From Pseudomonas sp. CAN1 (GTDB lineage: Bacteria > Pseudomonadota > Gammaproteobacteria > Pseudomonadales > Pseudomonadaceae): 64,000 nt of DNA. The notes under the pieces were generated by a model. That model saw only the letters and a program-made list of their open reading frames with translations, was not told the DNA's origin and did not search any database. Below, in pieces: positions 18,291 to 28,200 of the stretch (positions within the stretch are counted from its first letter, which is position 1; each line of letters begins with the position of its first letter). The stretch spans positions 168,293 to 232,292 of the forward strand of contig NZ_JASMRU010000004.1 of the NCBI RefSeq assembly GCF_030462585.1, given 5' to 3'. The position numbers and the translations under genes are program-made.

Positions 18291-19400
18291 ATGACCACGC
18301 TGACCAGCACTCCCCGCGCCGATGGCTTCCGCATGCCGGCGGAATGGGAACCCCAGACCCAGACCTGGATGGTCTGGCCCGAGCGTCCGGACAACTGGCG
18401 CCTGGGCGGCAAGCCCGCGCAGGCCGCCTTCAGCGCCGTGGCCCGCGCCATCGCCCGCTTCGAGCCGGTGACCATCGGCGTCTCCGTTGGCCAGTACGAA
18501 AACGCCCGCGCCCAGCTGGCCGACGCGGCCAACATCCGTGTGGTGGAAATCAGCAATGACGACGCCTGGGTGCGCGACACCGGCCCGACCTTCGTCATCA
18601 ACGACAAGGGCGACGTGCGCGGCGTGGACTGGACCTTCAACGCCTGGGGCGGCCTCGAAGGCGGCCTGTACTTCCCCTGGCACCGCGATGACCAGGTGGC
18701 GAGCAAGATCCTCGGCATCGAGCGCACCGACGGCTACCGCACCGAAGGCTTCGTGCTCGAAGGCGGCTCCATCCACGTCGACGGCGAAGGCACCCTGATC
18801 ACCACCGAGGAATGCCTGCTCAACCACAACCGCAACCCGCACATGAGCCGCGAAGAGATCGAGGACGTGCTGCGCGAGCACCTGGCCATCGACACCGTGA
18901 TCTGGCTGCCGGACGGCCTGTTCAACGACGAGACCGACGGCCACGTCGACAACTTCTGCTGCTACGTGCGCCCCGGTGAAGTACTGCTGGCCTGGACCGA
19001 CGATGCGAACGACCCGAACTACGAGCGCTGCCAGGCCGCCATGCGCGTGCTGGAAACCGCCCGTGACGCCAAGGGCCGTCAGCTCACCGTGCACAAGATC
19101 ATCATCCCCGGCCCGATCCACGCCACCGAGGCCGAGTGCGAAGGCATCGACCTGGTGATCGGCACCCAGCCGCGCGATCCGTCGATCCGCCTGGCCGGTT
19201 CCTACGTCAACTTCCTGATCGTCAACGGCGGCATCATCGCCCCGCGCTTCGACGACCCGGCGGATGCCGAGGCCGAAGCCACCTTGAAGCGCATCTTCCC
19301 CGAGCACGAGATCGTCATGGTGCCGGGCCGCGAGATCCTCCTGGGCGGCGGCAATATCCACTGCATCACCCAGCAGCAGCCAGCGCCGCAGAAGCGCTGA
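18291..19400 (+). CDS. aguA: Agmatine deiminase AguA
   Basis: 369 residues, the size of known AguA. The start chosen ([12 protein letters not shown]) matches P. aeruginosa AguA as I recall it. Motifs of the guanidino-modifying fold are present: [11 protein letters not shown] near residue 85, D-G-H-V-D-N near 220, and the catalytic cysteine Cys358 in G-G-G-N-I-H-C. It turns agmatine into N-carbamoylputrescine and ammonia. The next enzyme, N-carbamoylputrescine amidohydrolase (AguB), is not encoded next to it. Confidence 0.95.
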   Translation: MTTLTSTPRADGFRMPAEWEPQTQTWMVWPERPDNWRLGGKPAQAAFSAVARAIARFEPVTIGVSVGQYENARAQLADAANIRVVEISNDDAWVRDTGPTFVINDKGDVRGVDWTFNAWGGLEGGLYFPWHRDDQVASKILGIERTDGYRTEGFVLEGGSIHVDGEGTLITTEECLLNHNRNPHMSREEIEDVLREHLAIDTVIWLPDGLFNDETDGHVDNFCCYVRPGEVLLAWTDDANDPNYERCQAAMRVLETARDAKGRQLTVHKIIIPGPIHATEAECEGIDLVIGTQPRDPSIRLAGSYVNFLIVNGGIIAPRFDDPADAEAEATLKRIFPEHEIVMVPGREILLGGGNIHCITQQQPAPQKR

Positions 19401-19416
19401 TTCATAGCGGAAACAG

Positions 19417-19444
19417 AAAAGGCCGTCGCTCCCGACGGCCTTTT
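19417..19444 (+). terminator. Rho-independent terminator after aguA
   Basis: AAAAGGCCGTCG, loop CTCC, CGACGGCCTTTT, starting 17 bp past the aguA stop: a 12-bp symmetric stem usable in both directions. Confidence 0.9.
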
Positions 19445-19460
19445 GCGTTGGGCAGACATT

Positions 19461-19497
19461 AAAAAAGCCGCCGCCTCGGGCGAGGTCGGCGGCTTGC
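19461..19497 (-). terminator. Rho-independent terminator of the first oprE-like gene
   Basis: On the minus strand a GCCGCCGACCTCG / CGAGGCGGCGGC stem with a CC(C) loop is followed by TTTTTT. It lies just past the porin stop codon. Confidence 0.88.
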
Positions 19498-19513
19498 TTT
19501 CAGCCCACAGCCC

Positions 19514-20875
19514 TTACATCAGCGGCAGGGTGTAGCTGACGATCACGCGGTTCTCGTCCTGGTTGCGCTGGCTCGCCGAGCCCGGCGTGGCCGCTGCCGG
19601 CAGCTCGCTGCGCAGGGAAGCATTCTTCCAGGCGAAGCCGAGGTTCTTCAGCGGACCATCCTGGAGGACATAGCCCAGGCTGATGTCGCGTTCCCACTCG
19701 GTCTTCTCGCCGAAGGCGGTGTCGATGTTGTCACCGCGCAGGTAGGCCATCTGGAAGTTCAGGCCGGGCACGCCCAGGGCCGCGAAGTCATAGCCGTAGC
19801 GCACCAGCCAGGTCTTCTCGCCGGCATGCTGGAACTTGCCGATCTGCGAATCGGTGATCAGGTAGGACGTCGCGCCGTCGCCATCGTTGATGAAGGGGAA
19901 GTCGCTGTCGCCGGTCAGCGACTGATGGCCGGCAGCGATGCTGTGACCCTGCAGCGAATAGGAAAGCTGGCCGCTGAAAGCCTGGTTGTCCACCTTGCCC
20001 TTGGTCACGCCAGCGCCGTAGTAGCCGCTGGAGGCGTAGGCGAGGTCCTTGCCGTTCTTGCCGTCGCTGCTGCTGTGGAAGTAGCGCAGATCGCTCTTCA
20101 GCTCGCCGACGCCGACGTCCCAGTTGTGCTGCAGGCCGAGGAAGTGCTGCTTGTAGAAGTCCTTCAGGTTGCCGTAGTAGTACTGGACAGTGGTGTCCTT
20201 GTTGATCTGGTAGTCGGCACCGGTGAAGTAGAACTTGTTGGTGAACTTGCCGGTGTGCGCGGCGTTGGCACCGGCAATCGACAGCCCCTGGTCGGAGTTG
20301 CTGGAGTTGCGTCCCTTCATGTGCTCCAGCTGGCCGACGACGAAGGTCAGGTCCTTGAACTCGTTGGAGGTGACCTGGGCACCGCTGAAGGTCTGCGGCA
20401 GCAGACGCCCGTCGTTGTAGGTCACCACCGGCAGCTTGGGCTGCAGGGTGCCGTAGCGCAGTTCGGTATCCGAGACCTTGGCCTTGCCGGTCAGGCCGAG
20501 GCTGGAGAATTCGCCGGCCGCGCGGCCGTCGTCGGTCGGGAAGCTGATGCCGCCGAAGGACGTGCCTTCCGGGTTGTAGTGCTTGCCCTTGCCGCTATCC
20601 AGGCGGATGCCCATCAGGCCGATGGCATCGACGCCGACGCCGACGGTGCCCTGGGTGAAGCCGGAGGCATAGTTGAGCATGAAGCCCTGGCCCCACTCCT
20701 CCTGCTTGCCCGGCGCAGCGGCGCCATCGCGATTGTCGTTGTTGATATAGAAGTTGCGCAGGCCGAGGCTGGCCTTGCTGTCTTCGATGAAGCCATCGGC
20801 GGCGGCCGATTGGGCAAGGCCGGCGAAGGCGATGGCCATTGCCAGGTTCGGCTTCTTGAGCGAGCGATAGTGCAT
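19514..20875 (-). CDS. oprE: OprD-family outer-membrane porin OprE
   Basis: 453 residues from the ATG at 20875 (GGGGATC upstream). The signal peptide ends S-A-A-A-D and the mature protein starts G-F-I-E-D-S-K-A-S-L-G-L-R-N-F-Y, the OprD-family opening. It is an 18-stranded barrel by family and ends in a short hydrophobic strand (V-I-V-S-Y-T-L-P-L-M). Family members let amino acids, peptides or small organic acids cross the outer membrane. Position matches PAO1 oprE (PA0291). A close paralogue lies upstream in the same direction. Confidence 0.9.
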   Translation of the reverse strand: MHYRSLKKPNLAMAIAFAGLAQSAAADGFIEDSKASLGLRNFYINNDNRDGAAAPGKQEEWGQGFMLNYASGFTQGTVGVGVDAIGLMGIRLDSGKGKHYNPEGTSFGGISFPTDDGRAAGEFSSLGLTGKAKVSDTELRYGTLQPKLPVVTYNDGRLLPQTFSGAQVTSNEFKDLTFVVGQLEHMKGRNSSNSDQGLSIAGANAAHTGKFTNKFYFTGADYQINKDTTVQYYYGNLKDFYKQHFLGLQHNWDVGVGELKSDLRYFHSSSDGKNGKDLAYASSGYYGAGVTKGKVDNQAFSGQLSYSLQGHSIAAGHQSLTGDSDFPFINDGDGATSYLITDSQIGKFQHAGEKTWLVRYGYDFAALGVPGLNFQMAYLRGDNIDTAFGEKTEWERDISLGYVLQDGPLKNLGFAWKNASLRSELPAAATPGSASQRNQDENRVIVSYTLPLM

Positions 20876-21245
20876 TGCAGATCCCCATGACGTGTCGTGA
20901 ACGAGCCATCGGATGGCCTGCGCAAGGCACGGCAAATCCGATGAAAGAATTCCTGATCACGGCGGAAACGGGGTGGCGAAAGCCGGTGAAAGGCTTGGCT
21001 ACGGGCTCTCCCCGGGTCCGCGCGAGCGGCGCCACGATATGAGAACCGGATATAAGAGGCGGCGAATCGGCCAACGGCCGGGCGCCGTTTGCGCGATTTT
21101 TGACCCTGCTCACGCTTGGATTTTTCACCAGCGGGCAGCTCTTCTGAAAACGAAGAGGAAGAGTCTGAGAAGGCGGGTCAGAACACGGAACTTGGACTGG
21201 AAAATTCGCTGAAAAATGCCTGGGCTTCCGCATTCCGAAGCCCAT
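20876..21245. other. Spacer between the two tandem porin genes, promoter region of the first
   Basis: About 370 bp without a supported gene. It must hold the promoter of the downstream porin. I saw no full ANR-type palindrome (TTGAT-N4-ATCAA) although OprE is reported as anaerobically induced in P. aeruginosa. Confidence 0.5.
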
Positions 21246-21246
21246 G

Positions 21247-21284
21247 AAAAAGCCGCCGCCCCAGAAAGGGACGGCGGCTTCTTC
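21247..21284 (-). terminator. Rho-independent terminator of the second porin gene
   Basis: On the minus strand a GAAGCCGCCGTCCC / GGGGCGGCGGCTTTTT hairpin ends in a T-run, 14 bp past the stop. It separates the two porin transcripts. Confidence 0.88.
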
Positions 21285-21297
21285 GTATCCGCAGAAA

Positions 21298-22656
21298 TTA
21301 CAGCAGCGGGATGGTGTAGCTGACGATCAGACGGTTCTCGTCCTGGTCGCGCTGGGTAGCGGTACCGGTGCCGGTGGTCGGCAGGCCGCTGCGCAGGGCG
21401 GCGTTCTTCCAGGTGAAGCCCAGGCCCTTGAAGGTGCCGTCGGGGATCACGTAGGCCAGCGAGATGTCACGCTCCCACTCGCTCTGGTCTCCGCGCCCGG
21501 TGTCGATGTTGTCGCCGTGCAGGTACAGGGTCTGGAAGGTCAGGCCCGGCAGGCCGGCCTGGGCGAAGTCGTAGCCGTAGCGGACCTGCCAGGTGCGCTC
21601 GCCGGCGCGCAGGAACTTGCCGATCTGCACGTCGGTAATCAGGTAGGCGGTGGCGCCGTCACCGTTGTTGATGAACGGGAAGTCGCTGTCGCCGCTGAGC
21701 TGCTGGTAGCCGGCGCCGAAGCTGTGGCCGCTGACGGTGTAGGTGAACAGGCCGCTCCAGGCGCGGTTGTCGACTTCACCCTTGGTCACGCCGTTGCCGT
21801 AGTAACCGCTGGTGTAGAAGTTCTTGTCGTGGCCGTTCTTGCCGTCGTCGCTGCTGTGGAAGTAGCGCAGGTCGCTCTTCAGCACGCCCGGGCCGATGGC
21901 CCAGTTGTGTTGCAGGCCGAGGAAGTGCTGTTTGTAGAAGTCCTGCAGGTTGCCGTAGTAGTACTGCAGCGTCAGGTCCTTGGTCAGCTTGTAGTCGGCG
22001 CCGCCGTAGTAGAACTTGTTGACGAACTCGCCGGTGCGCGCGTTGTTGGCGCCAGCGATGGACAGGCCTTCGTTGTTGCTGGAGCTGCGGCCCTTCATGT
22101 GTTCGAGCTGGCCGCCGAGCAGGGTCAGGTCCTTGAACTCGTTGGAGGTGACCTGGCCACCTTCGAAGGTCTGCGGCAGCAGGCGACCGTCGTTGTAGGT
22201 CACGACCGGCAGCTTGGGCAGCAGGGTGCCGTATTGCAGCACGGTGCTGGAGACCTTCACCTTGCCGGTGGCGCCCAGGTGGGAGAAATCATCGACCGCA
22301 CGGCCATCGCCGTCGGTGGGGAACACGGTGCCCGAGAAGCTCGAGCTGGTCGGGTTGTAGTGCGTACCCTTGCCACTGTCCAGGCGCACGCCCAGCAGGC
22401 CCAGGGCGTCGACGCCAAAGCCCACGGTGCCTTCGGTGAAGCCGGAGGTGTAGTTGAGCAGGAAACCCTGGCCCCACTCTTCCTGCTTGCTCGGCTCGGC
22501 CGTGCCGTTGCGGTTGTCGCTGTTGATGTAGAAGTTGCGCAGGGTCAGGCTGGCCTTGCTGTCTTCGACGAAACCACCGGCGAAAGCGCTCTGGGCCAGG
22601 CCCGCGGCGGCGATGGCGAGCGCGAGACTCGATTGCGTGAGAGTGCGGCTTTTCAT
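21298..22656 (-). CDS. OprE-like OprD-family porin, tandem paralogue
   Basis: 452 residues; ATG at 22656 with GGGGA upstream. The signal peptide ends S-A-F-A. It is closely similar to the downstream porin over its whole length: long identical stretches such as L-P-V-V-T-Y-N-D-G-R-L-L-P-Q-T-F and Y-Y-Y-G-N-L, with changes clustered in likely loops. This indicates a tandem duplication followed by loop divergence. Each copy has its own terminator, so they are separately transcribed. Substrate unknown. Confidence 0.9.
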   Translation of the reverse strand: MKSRTLTQSSLALAIAAAGLAQSAFAGGFVEDSKASLTLRNFYINSDNRNGTAEPSKQEEWGQGFLLNYTSGFTEGTVGFGVDALGLLGVRLDSGKGTHYNPTSSSFSGTVFPTDGDGRAVDDFSHLGATGKVKVSSTVLQYGTLLPKLPVVTYNDGRLLPQTFEGGQVTSNEFKDLTLLGGQLEHMKGRSSSNNEGLSIAGANNARTGEFVNKFYYGGADYKLTKDLTLQYYYGNLQDFYKQHFLGLQHNWAIGPGVLKSDLRYFHSSDDGKNGHDKNFYTSGYYGNGVTKGEVDNRAWSGLFTYTVSGHSFGAGYQQLSGDSDFPFINNGDGATAYLITDVQIGKFLRAGERTWQVRYGYDFAQAGLPGLTFQTLYLHGDNIDTGRGDQSEWERDISLAYVIPDGTFKGLGFTWKNAALRSGLPTTGTGTATQRDQDENRLIVSYTIPLL

Positions 22657-23271
22657 TGGATTTTCCCCATTTTATTGATCTTGGTATTCAGGCCATTCCG
22701 ACGACGACCAGCTCCAGCGGAGCCCGACCGAACGGCAGGCAGCGGCCAGCGTGCGGACACGCGCGGCATGCGGTATTCGGTTGCAGTACTTGGTGGTGTA
22801 CGGCGCTCCCCTATGCGGGGATCGTGCGCAGGCAAGCAGGCGGGAGGGCAGCGGAAGAATGGAATGGCATGGACTGATTCTCGTGTCTTGTTGTTGTGGC
22901 GATGCGCTGGGCATACGCCAGTGGCTAGGCAATCCCCAGGCCAACCGGCCTTGCCTGCCCAACAACCGCGAAATTTCTGACACTAGAAACAATCTGAAAG
23001 CTAATTCCTTCAGATAAATCAGCGGAAAACCGCCATGAATCCCCTTCACTCTGGCGGATAACCGCCATCCCCGTTGCGCTGCCTGGACAACGCTGGGGCC
23101 ACGATAAAAGAAGCTCTATAAATCAAAAAAGAATTAATTATTCCAATGTAATTCTATTGAGGAATATATGGCACTTGCTCCCGCCAGCCACGCCGGTTGC
23201 CCTGGGCGGCGCCTGCCGGAATGGCCGGGCTGAAGAAACAAGGGCTGCGTGCCCGAGGCTGAATACAAGGC
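22657..23271. other. Intergenic region upstream of the second porin
   Basis: About 615 bp. It contains two small hairpins, GCGGAAAACCGC near 23020 and GGCGGATAACCGCC near 23055, and an AT-rich stretch at 23100-23165. No reading frame with a ribosome binding site and plausible codon use was found. The porin promoter must be in its left part. Confidence 0.5.
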
Positions 23272-23307
23272 AAAAAAAACCCGCCAGCGCTGCAACGCTG
23301 ACGGGTT
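23272..23307 (-). terminator. Rho-independent terminator downstream of the exopolysaccharide operon
   Basis: On the minus strand AACCCGTCAGCG pairs with CGCTGGCGGGTT (one mismatch) across CTGCAA or its complement and is followed by a run of eight T. It lies 225 bp beyond the Wza-type gene, leaving a long 3' trailer. Confidence 0.88.
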
Positions 23308-23531
23308 CGGGGCCTTGTGCTAGGGGAAGACCCCAAAGGAGAGCGGCGGTGTGGAGCCGCCTTAGGAGTGGTGCGTCCTTGCACCCGATGGCGGCGATGA
23401 TGGCCACCATCCGGTGCAGAGTCGATTCCAGCAGTCCGCTCCTGGCGGTGGGAAAATTCCCCAAACCAGGCGGCGTTGCCGGGTGCCTCGTTCAGGCCGA
23501 AGCGGAGCTCGCGCCCCGCTCGGCCGGTCTA
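23308..23531 (-). other. Long 3' trailer of the exopolysaccharide operon, possible small RNA
   Basis: The 224 bp between the last gene stop and the terminator contain no convincing gene. The right part can form several stem-loops (for example around GGCGGC/GCCGCC at 23345-23365). A 3'-derived small RNA ending at the terminator is possible but nothing in the sequence proves it. Confidence 0.3.
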
Positions 23532-24650
23532 TCAGTTGCCCACCGCGGCGCTGGTGGCGACGATCGAAGCCGACGGCAGCAGCTGGCTGATGAAGCGGTT
23601 CCAGCGGGTGATGTTGGCCGGGCCGATGAACACCACGTCCTGCGGCTGCATCTCGAACTCGCGAGCCAGCGCGTAGGCGGTAGGACGCTTGGCTTCCAGG
23701 TGGAAGACCTGCGCCTTGAAGGTGCCTGCGGTCTTGCCGGCGACCGACTCGGGGTTGCCGCGAATCACATAGACCGAGTCGCCGTCCGAGGTTTCCGGCG
23801 CCAGGCCGCCAGCATTGCCGAGCACTTCCAGCAGCGACAGGCCGGTGGTGCGGTAGGTGACCACCTGCGGGCGTTCCACCTCGCCGACTACGTAGACTTT
23901 CTTGCGGTCGTTGTAGGGCAGGTGGATCTGGTCGCCGTTCTTCAGGTACACGCCGCTGAGCGTCGAACCGCTGCGGTTCAGCGCATCGACGTCGATCACG
24001 TACTCGCGGCCGTCACGCTTGAGGGTCAACCCCGACAGGTCGGCCTCGCCGGCGATCACCCCGGCCTTGCTGACCGCCTGCACCAGAGTCGTCGGCGTGT
24101 TGTTCAGCTCGACCTGCCCACCATTCTGGAAGGCCCCGGAGAGCACCACGTGCTGGCTGGCATAGCGCAACACGGTGACGTCCACCTGCGGGTCGACGAT
24201 GCCCTTCTTGCCCAGCTGGCTGGCCAGGCGTTTGCGCAGCTGCGCCGGGGTCTGCCCTTCAGCGCGGACGACGCCGGCATAGGGGAAGAAGATGTTGCCG
24301 TCGGCGCCGACCACGCGGCCGTTGGCTTCCATCTGCTGGGTGGAGCCGGGGCTGGTCAGTTCCGGGTGGTCCCAGACGGTCACCAGCAGCACGTCGCCGC
24401 CGCCGATCACGTAGTCCTCCTGGGGCGGCCGGTAGTTGAGCAGTTCGGCAGGCATGCCGGGCCTGGCGGCGTAGTCGGCCTCCTGGCGTTGCAGCACCTG
24501 GGGCGTGATCGGCACCAGGGTGATGTTCATCCCCTGTTTCTGCGCCTCGCGCTGGACATCGGAATCCGTCATGTACTGACCGGGGGAGAACACACAGCCT
24601 TGTAGCGCCAGACTGCCGACTACGAGACTGAAAGCGAGCAGGTTTTTCAT
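23532..24650 (-). CDS. Wza-type polysaccharide export outer-membrane lipoprotein
   Basis: 372 residues. The signal peptide ends in the lipobox L-Q-G-C with Cys19 as the lipidated residue. The polysaccharide export (PES) domain starts at about Y-V-I-G-G-G-D-V-L (residue 80), followed by SLBB/beta-grasp domains (V-V-L-S-G-A-F and V-Y-V-V-G-E-V repeats). The C-terminal 40 residues, with N-R-F-I-S-Q-L-L-P, fit the amphipathic helix that crosses the outer membrane in Wza. It would form the exit pore and work with the Wzc-type kinase. Last gene of the operon. Confidence 0.92.
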   Translation of the reverse strand: MKNLLAFSLVVGSLALQGCVFSPGQYMTDSDVQREAQKQGMNITLVPITPQVLQRQEADYAARPGMPAELLNYRPPQEDYVIGGGDVLLVTVWDHPELTSPGSTQQMEANGRVVGADGNIFFPYAGVVRAEGQTPAQLRKRLASQLGKKGIVDPQVDVTVLRYASQHVVLSGAFQNGGQVELNNTPTTLVQAVSKAGVIAGEADLSGLTLKRDGREYVIDVDALNRSGSTLSGVYLKNGDQIHLPYNDRKKVYVVGEVERPQVVTYRTTGLSLLEVLGNAGGLAPETSDGDSVYVIRGNPESVAGKTAGTFKAQVFHLEAKRPTAYALAREFEMQPQDVVFIGPANITRWNRFISQLLPSASIVATSAAVGN

Positions 24651-24680
24651 GGCAATCCTTCCTTGAAACAGTGAGAGGAC

Positions 24681-26081
24681 TCAGTAGGCGTTGCGGTGGA
24701 CGAACCCCTTGAACAGGGTCAGCAGCACGATCTTCAGGTCCCACCAGACGGACCAGTTCTCGATGTAGTCGAGGTCGAACTCGATGCGTTTCTGCATCTT
24801 TTCCAGGGTGTCGGTTTCGCCGCGCCAGCCGTTCACCTGGGCCCAGCCGGTGATGCCCGGCTTGACCTTGTGACGCAGCATGTAGCGGCTGACCTGACGC
24901 CGGTATTGCTCGTTGTGCGCCACGGCGTGGGGGCGTGGGCCGACCACCGACATGTCGCCGAGCAAGACGTTGAAAAACTGTGGCAGCTCATCCAGCGAGG
25001 TGCGCCGCAGGAAGCCGCCCAGCGGGGTGATGCGGCAGTCGTCGCGCGAGGCCTGGGTGACCTGCGCGCCGTCCTCCATCACCGTCATGCTGCGGAACTT
25101 CCAGACGCGGATGGGCCGGCCGTCCATGCCGTAGCGGGTCTGGCGGAACAGCACTGGGCCGCGCGAGGTGAGCTTCACCGCGATGGCGATCAGCGCCATG
25201 GGCACGGCGATCAGCAGCAGGATCAGCGAGGCCAGCAGCACATCCTCGATGCGCTTGAGCACGGCGTTGGGGCCGTCCATGGGCGTGTCGAAGATGCTGA
25301 TGGTCGCCAGCCCGTTGATGCTCTCACTGCGCGCATGCAACAGGTCGAACATGAACAGGTCGGGGATCAGGTAGACCGACACGGTGGTGTCCGACAGCTC
25401 GCGAATCAGCTCGTTGAGCAGCGGCTCGCGAGACAGCGGCAGGGTCAGGTAGACCTTGTCGATCTGCCCCGAACGCGCGGCCTCGATCAGCGCCAGGCGA
25501 TCACCCTTCACCGGTACGCGCTCGCCCAGTTCCATCTGCTGCGGGCGGTCGTCGTAGAAGCCGATCAGGCGCAGGCCCATCCACGGCGCGCCGAGGATGG
25601 TCTCGGCCAGCCGCGCGCCAACTTCGCCGGTGCCGTAGATGGCCACGTTGCGGCTGTTGAAGCCGTGGCGCCGGGCCAGGCGCAGGACCATGCGGATCGC
25701 CAGGCGGTAACCACCCATGATCAGCAGCGCGGCGGCGAACCAGCCGAACCGGCGCGGCTCTTCCAGCTCGACGTGGCGCAGCGAGATGTCCAGCAGCAGC
25801 ACGGCGAAGAACGCCAGCGACCAGTACAGGGTGACGCTCAGCGACTCGCGCAGCAGCGACTCGCCGCGCCAGGAGCCGTACAACTGGTTCAGCTCGCCCA
25901 GCCAGTGGAAGAGCATCACGCAGAGCAGCACCGAGACCCACAGCTGGGCCTCCAGCACGCCGCTGCCGGCACTGAGCATGACCACGCCGGTGAGCACTAT
26001 CACCAGGATGTCGCTCAGGCGGTGCGCCAGCGCGATCAGCGACTGGTGCGCGCGCAGAATTCCTTTCGTCTTGTTAGGCAT
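24681..26081 (-). CDS. Undecaprenyl-phosphate glucose phosphotransferase, WcaJ-type
   Basis: 466 residues. Four membrane helices in the first 140 residues, a Rossmann-like CoA-binding-like domain (about 145-240), then the membrane-attached catalytic sugar transferase domain. The catalytic part has G-P-V-L-F-R-Q-T-R-Y-G, W-K-F-R-S-M, S-L-D-E-L-P-Q-F-F-N and V-G-P-R-P-H motifs. It starts repeat-unit synthesis by putting a hexose-1-phosphate (glucose in WcaJ) on undecaprenyl phosphate. It lies after rmlA with a 114-bp gap. Confidence 0.92.
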   Translation of the reverse strand: MPNKTKGILRAHQSLIALAHRLSDILVIVLTGVVMLSAGSGVLEAQLWVSVLLCVMLFHWLGELNQLYGSWRGESLLRESLSVTLYWSLAFFAVLLLDISLRHVELEEPRRFGWFAAALLIMGGYRLAIRMVLRLARRHGFNSRNVAIYGTGEVGARLAETILGAPWMGLRLIGFYDDRPQQMELGERVPVKGDRLALIEAARSGQIDKVYLTLPLSREPLLNELIRELSDTTVSVYLIPDLFMFDLLHARSESINGLATISIFDTPMDGPNAVLKRIEDVLLASLILLLIAVPMALIAIAVKLTSRGPVLFRQTRYGMDGRPIRVWKFRSMTVMEDGAQVTQASRDDCRITPLGGFLRRTSLDELPQFFNVLLGDMSVVGPRPHAVAHNEQYRRQVSRYMLRHKVKPGITGWAQVNGWRGETDTLEKMQKRIEFDLDYIENWSVWWDLKIVLLTLFKGFVHRNAY

Positions 26082-26195
26082 GATGACCTCGCGATTGCCG
26101 GCGCCGCTCCTGGCGCCGCTGCATCGATAGCGCAGTCCGTGGTTGGTCGCAGAGCCGGTATCCGCGCGATTCGCGCAGCGTCACCGGATGCGGGT

Positions 26196-27071
26196 TCACT
26201 TTCGTGGCTCCAGCAGCAGTTGCTGCAGATAACGGCCATAGCCGGTCTTGCTCAGGCGCTCGGCCTGCAGCGCCAGCGCCACCTCGCTGAGCCAGCCCTG
26301 CTGGTAGGCGATCTCCTCCAGGCAGGCGACCTTCAGGCCCTGGCGCTCCTCGATGGTCTGGACGAAATGCCCGGCCTCCATCAGCGACTCGTGGGTGCCG
26401 GTATCCAGCCAGGCGAACCCGCGGCCGAGCAGGCTGACGTGCAGCTCGCCAAGCTCCAGGTAGAGGTTGTTGATGTCGGTGATTTCCAGCTCGCCACGCG
26501 CCGAGGGGCGAATGCGGCCGGCCATCTCCACCACGCGGTTGTCGTAGAAATACAGGCCGGTGACGGCATAGTTGGAGCGCGGTGCGCGGGGCTTTTCCTC
26601 GATGGAAAGCACCCGTCCGGCATCGTCGAACTCGACCACGCCGAAGCGCGCCGGGTCGGCTACCTGGTAGCCGAACACGGTGGCACCGAAGGGCCGCGCC
26701 GCAGCCTCGCGCAGGGTCTCGGTAAAACCCTGGCCGTAGAAGATGTTGTCGCCCAGCACCAGGCACACCGAGTCGTCGCCGATGAACTCGGCGCCGATCA
26801 GGAAGGCCTGGGCCAGGCCGTCCGGCGAAGGCTGCACGGCGTACTGCAACTTCACCCCGAACTGTTCGCCGTCGCCCAGCAGGGCGCGGAAATTGGGCAG
26901 GTCAGTGGGGGTGCAGATCAGCAGGATTTCGTCGATCCCGGCGAGCATCAGCACCGACAGCGGGTAGTACACCATCGGCTTGTCGTAGATCGGCAGCAGC
27001 TGCTTGGACACGCCCAGGGTGATGGGATGCAGGCGGGTACCGGAACCGCCGGCGAGGATGATGCCTTTCAT
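26196..27071 (-). CDS. rmlA: Glucose-1-phosphate thymidylyltransferase RmlA
   Basis: 291 residues. It opens [16 protein letters not shown], the nucleotide-binding loop of sugar nucleotidyltransferases, and keeps L-G-D-N-I-F-Y-G and F-A-W-L-D-T-G-T-H. It makes dTDP-glucose from dTTP and glucose-1-phosphate. No rmlB, rmlC or rmlD is in this cluster, so later steps must use enzymes encoded elsewhere. Its ATG overlaps the stop of the preceding glycosyltransferase gene by 4 bp. Confidence 0.95.
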   Translation of the reverse strand: MKGIILAGGSGTRLHPITLGVSKQLLPIYDKPMVYYPLSVLMLAGIDEILLICTPTDLPNFRALLGDGEQFGVKLQYAVQPSPDGLAQAFLIGAEFIGDDSVCLVLGDNIFYGQGFTETLREAAARPFGATVFGYQVADPARFGVVEFDDAGRVLSIEEKPRAPRSNYAVTGLYFYDNRVVEMAGRIRPSARGELEITDINNLYLELGELHVSLLGRGFAWLDTGTHESLMEAGHFVQTIEERQGLKVACLEEIAYQQGWLSEVALALQAERLSKTGYGRYLQQLLLEPRK

Positions 27072-28180
27072 GGGTGGCCTCCTTGCGATTTGCTTGAGTC
27101 GAAGCGCGGCAGGTAGTCGGCGCGCTCGGCCAGGAAGGTGTCGACCAGGCTCGACAGGTGCAGCGCGGAGATGTCCCAGGAGTAGCGCAGGACGTTGTCC
27201 AGGCCGATCTGCCGCAGGTCGCGGCGCAGGTCCTGGTCGACCAGCACGCGGCGCAGCGCGGACGCCATGCCCTGCGGGTCGTAGGGGTCGAAGTAGAGGA
27301 CCGAGTTGCCCAGCACTTCGGGGATCGACGCGCTGCTCGCTGCCACCACCGGGCAGCCGCAGGCCTGGGCCTCCAGCGGCGGGATGCCGAAGCCTTCGTA
27401 CAGCGACGGGAAGGCGAACGCGGCGGCGTTGCGGTACTGCTCGATCAACTGGTCGTCATCGAGCCGGCCGAGCCAGCGCACGCGCCCGCCCTGCCCGCTT
27501 TTCTGCAGCTGCGCGTCAACGAAGCTGCGGTTGGCGGCGCCGACGATGCGCAGCTCCACGTCGAGGTCTTCGAGCAGGCCGAAGGCCTCAATCAGCCGGG
27601 CGAAGTTCTTGTGCGGCGCCGGCGAGGACACCGCCAGTACATAGGGCCGGCCGGCGTCGCCGGTTTCCACGCCCGGACAGAACTCGGCAGACACCGCATT
27701 GTTGATCACGTGGATGCGCTGCGGCGCCAGGCCGTAATGCGAGGCGATCTCCTGGCGGGAGAATTCGCTGACGCTGATCAGCGCCAGCGAGCGGCGCAGC
27801 ATCAGCGGGATCATCGCCCGGTACAGCGCGCGGAACTTCCACGCGAAGCTTTCCGGGTGGCGCACGTAGGTGATGTCGTGATGGGTCGCCAGTTGCCGGC
27901 TGTAGGCCAGCGGCGCGGTGCTGCACAGCGAGACCAGCAGCGGGCGGCCGCGCCGGGCCAGCCACAGCGGCAGGTCGACCTGCTCCCAGAGGTGGCCGTG
28001 GTGGCGGCCGATCTGCTCGACCTTAAGCTGGCGGGCGATCTCCGGGCGGAGGATTTCACCGGGCGGCGCGACGAAGTGCAGGTCGCTGCGCAGGCGTGCC
28101 AGCGACAGCGAGATCTGCTCGGCGAAGCGCTGCACGCCGCTCAGGGGCTGGGTGAGGAAACGCGCGTTGATGACGATCAT
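27068..28180 (-). CDS. GT4-family glycosyltransferase
   Basis: 370 residues from the ATG at 28180 ([11 protein letters not shown]), which gives a normal GT-B start; an in-frame extension upstream reads through the previous gene and is rejected. The C-terminal half has V-S-S-P-A-P-H-K-N and the nucleotide-sugar site [11 protein letters not shown]4 retaining transferase; the G-V-Q-R-F start resembles mannosyltransferases, but donor and linkage are not certain. It would add one sugar of the repeat unit on the cytoplasmic face. Confidence 0.9.
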   Translation of the reverse strand: MIVINARFLTQPLSGVQRFAEQISLSLARLRSDLHFVAPPGEILRPEIARQLKVEQIGRHHGHLWEQVDLPLWLARRGRPLLVSLCSTAPLAYSRQLATHHDITYVRHPESFAWKFRALYRAMIPLMLRRSLALISVSEFSRQEIASHYGLAPQRIHVINNAVSAEFCPGVETGDAGRPYVLAVSSPAPHKNFARLIEAFGLLEDLDVELRIVGAANRSFVDAQLQKSGQGGRVRWLGRLDDDQLIEQYRNAAAFAFPSLYEGFGIPPLEAQACGCPVVAASSASIPEVLGNSVLYFDPYDPQGMASALRRVLVDQDLRRDLRQIGLDNVLRYSWDISALHLSSLVDTFLAERADYLPRFDSSKSQGGHP

Positions 28181-28200
28181 GAGGCGGGCTCCGGGGCGGC

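Noticed and set aside
22657-23271. ANR-type oxygen-response site upstream of the porins
   Set aside because: Only a half match (TTGATCTTGGTATT) near 22675, too close to the start codon to be a promoter element.
23138-23464. 108-codon frame on the minus strand past the Wza-type gene
   Set aside because: It runs through the operon terminator, has no domain, and its start lies in the trailer without a good ribosome binding site.
23676-23683. ops core GGCGGTAG on the plus strand inside the Wza-type gene
   Set aside because: Wrong strand for the operon and without the extended match.
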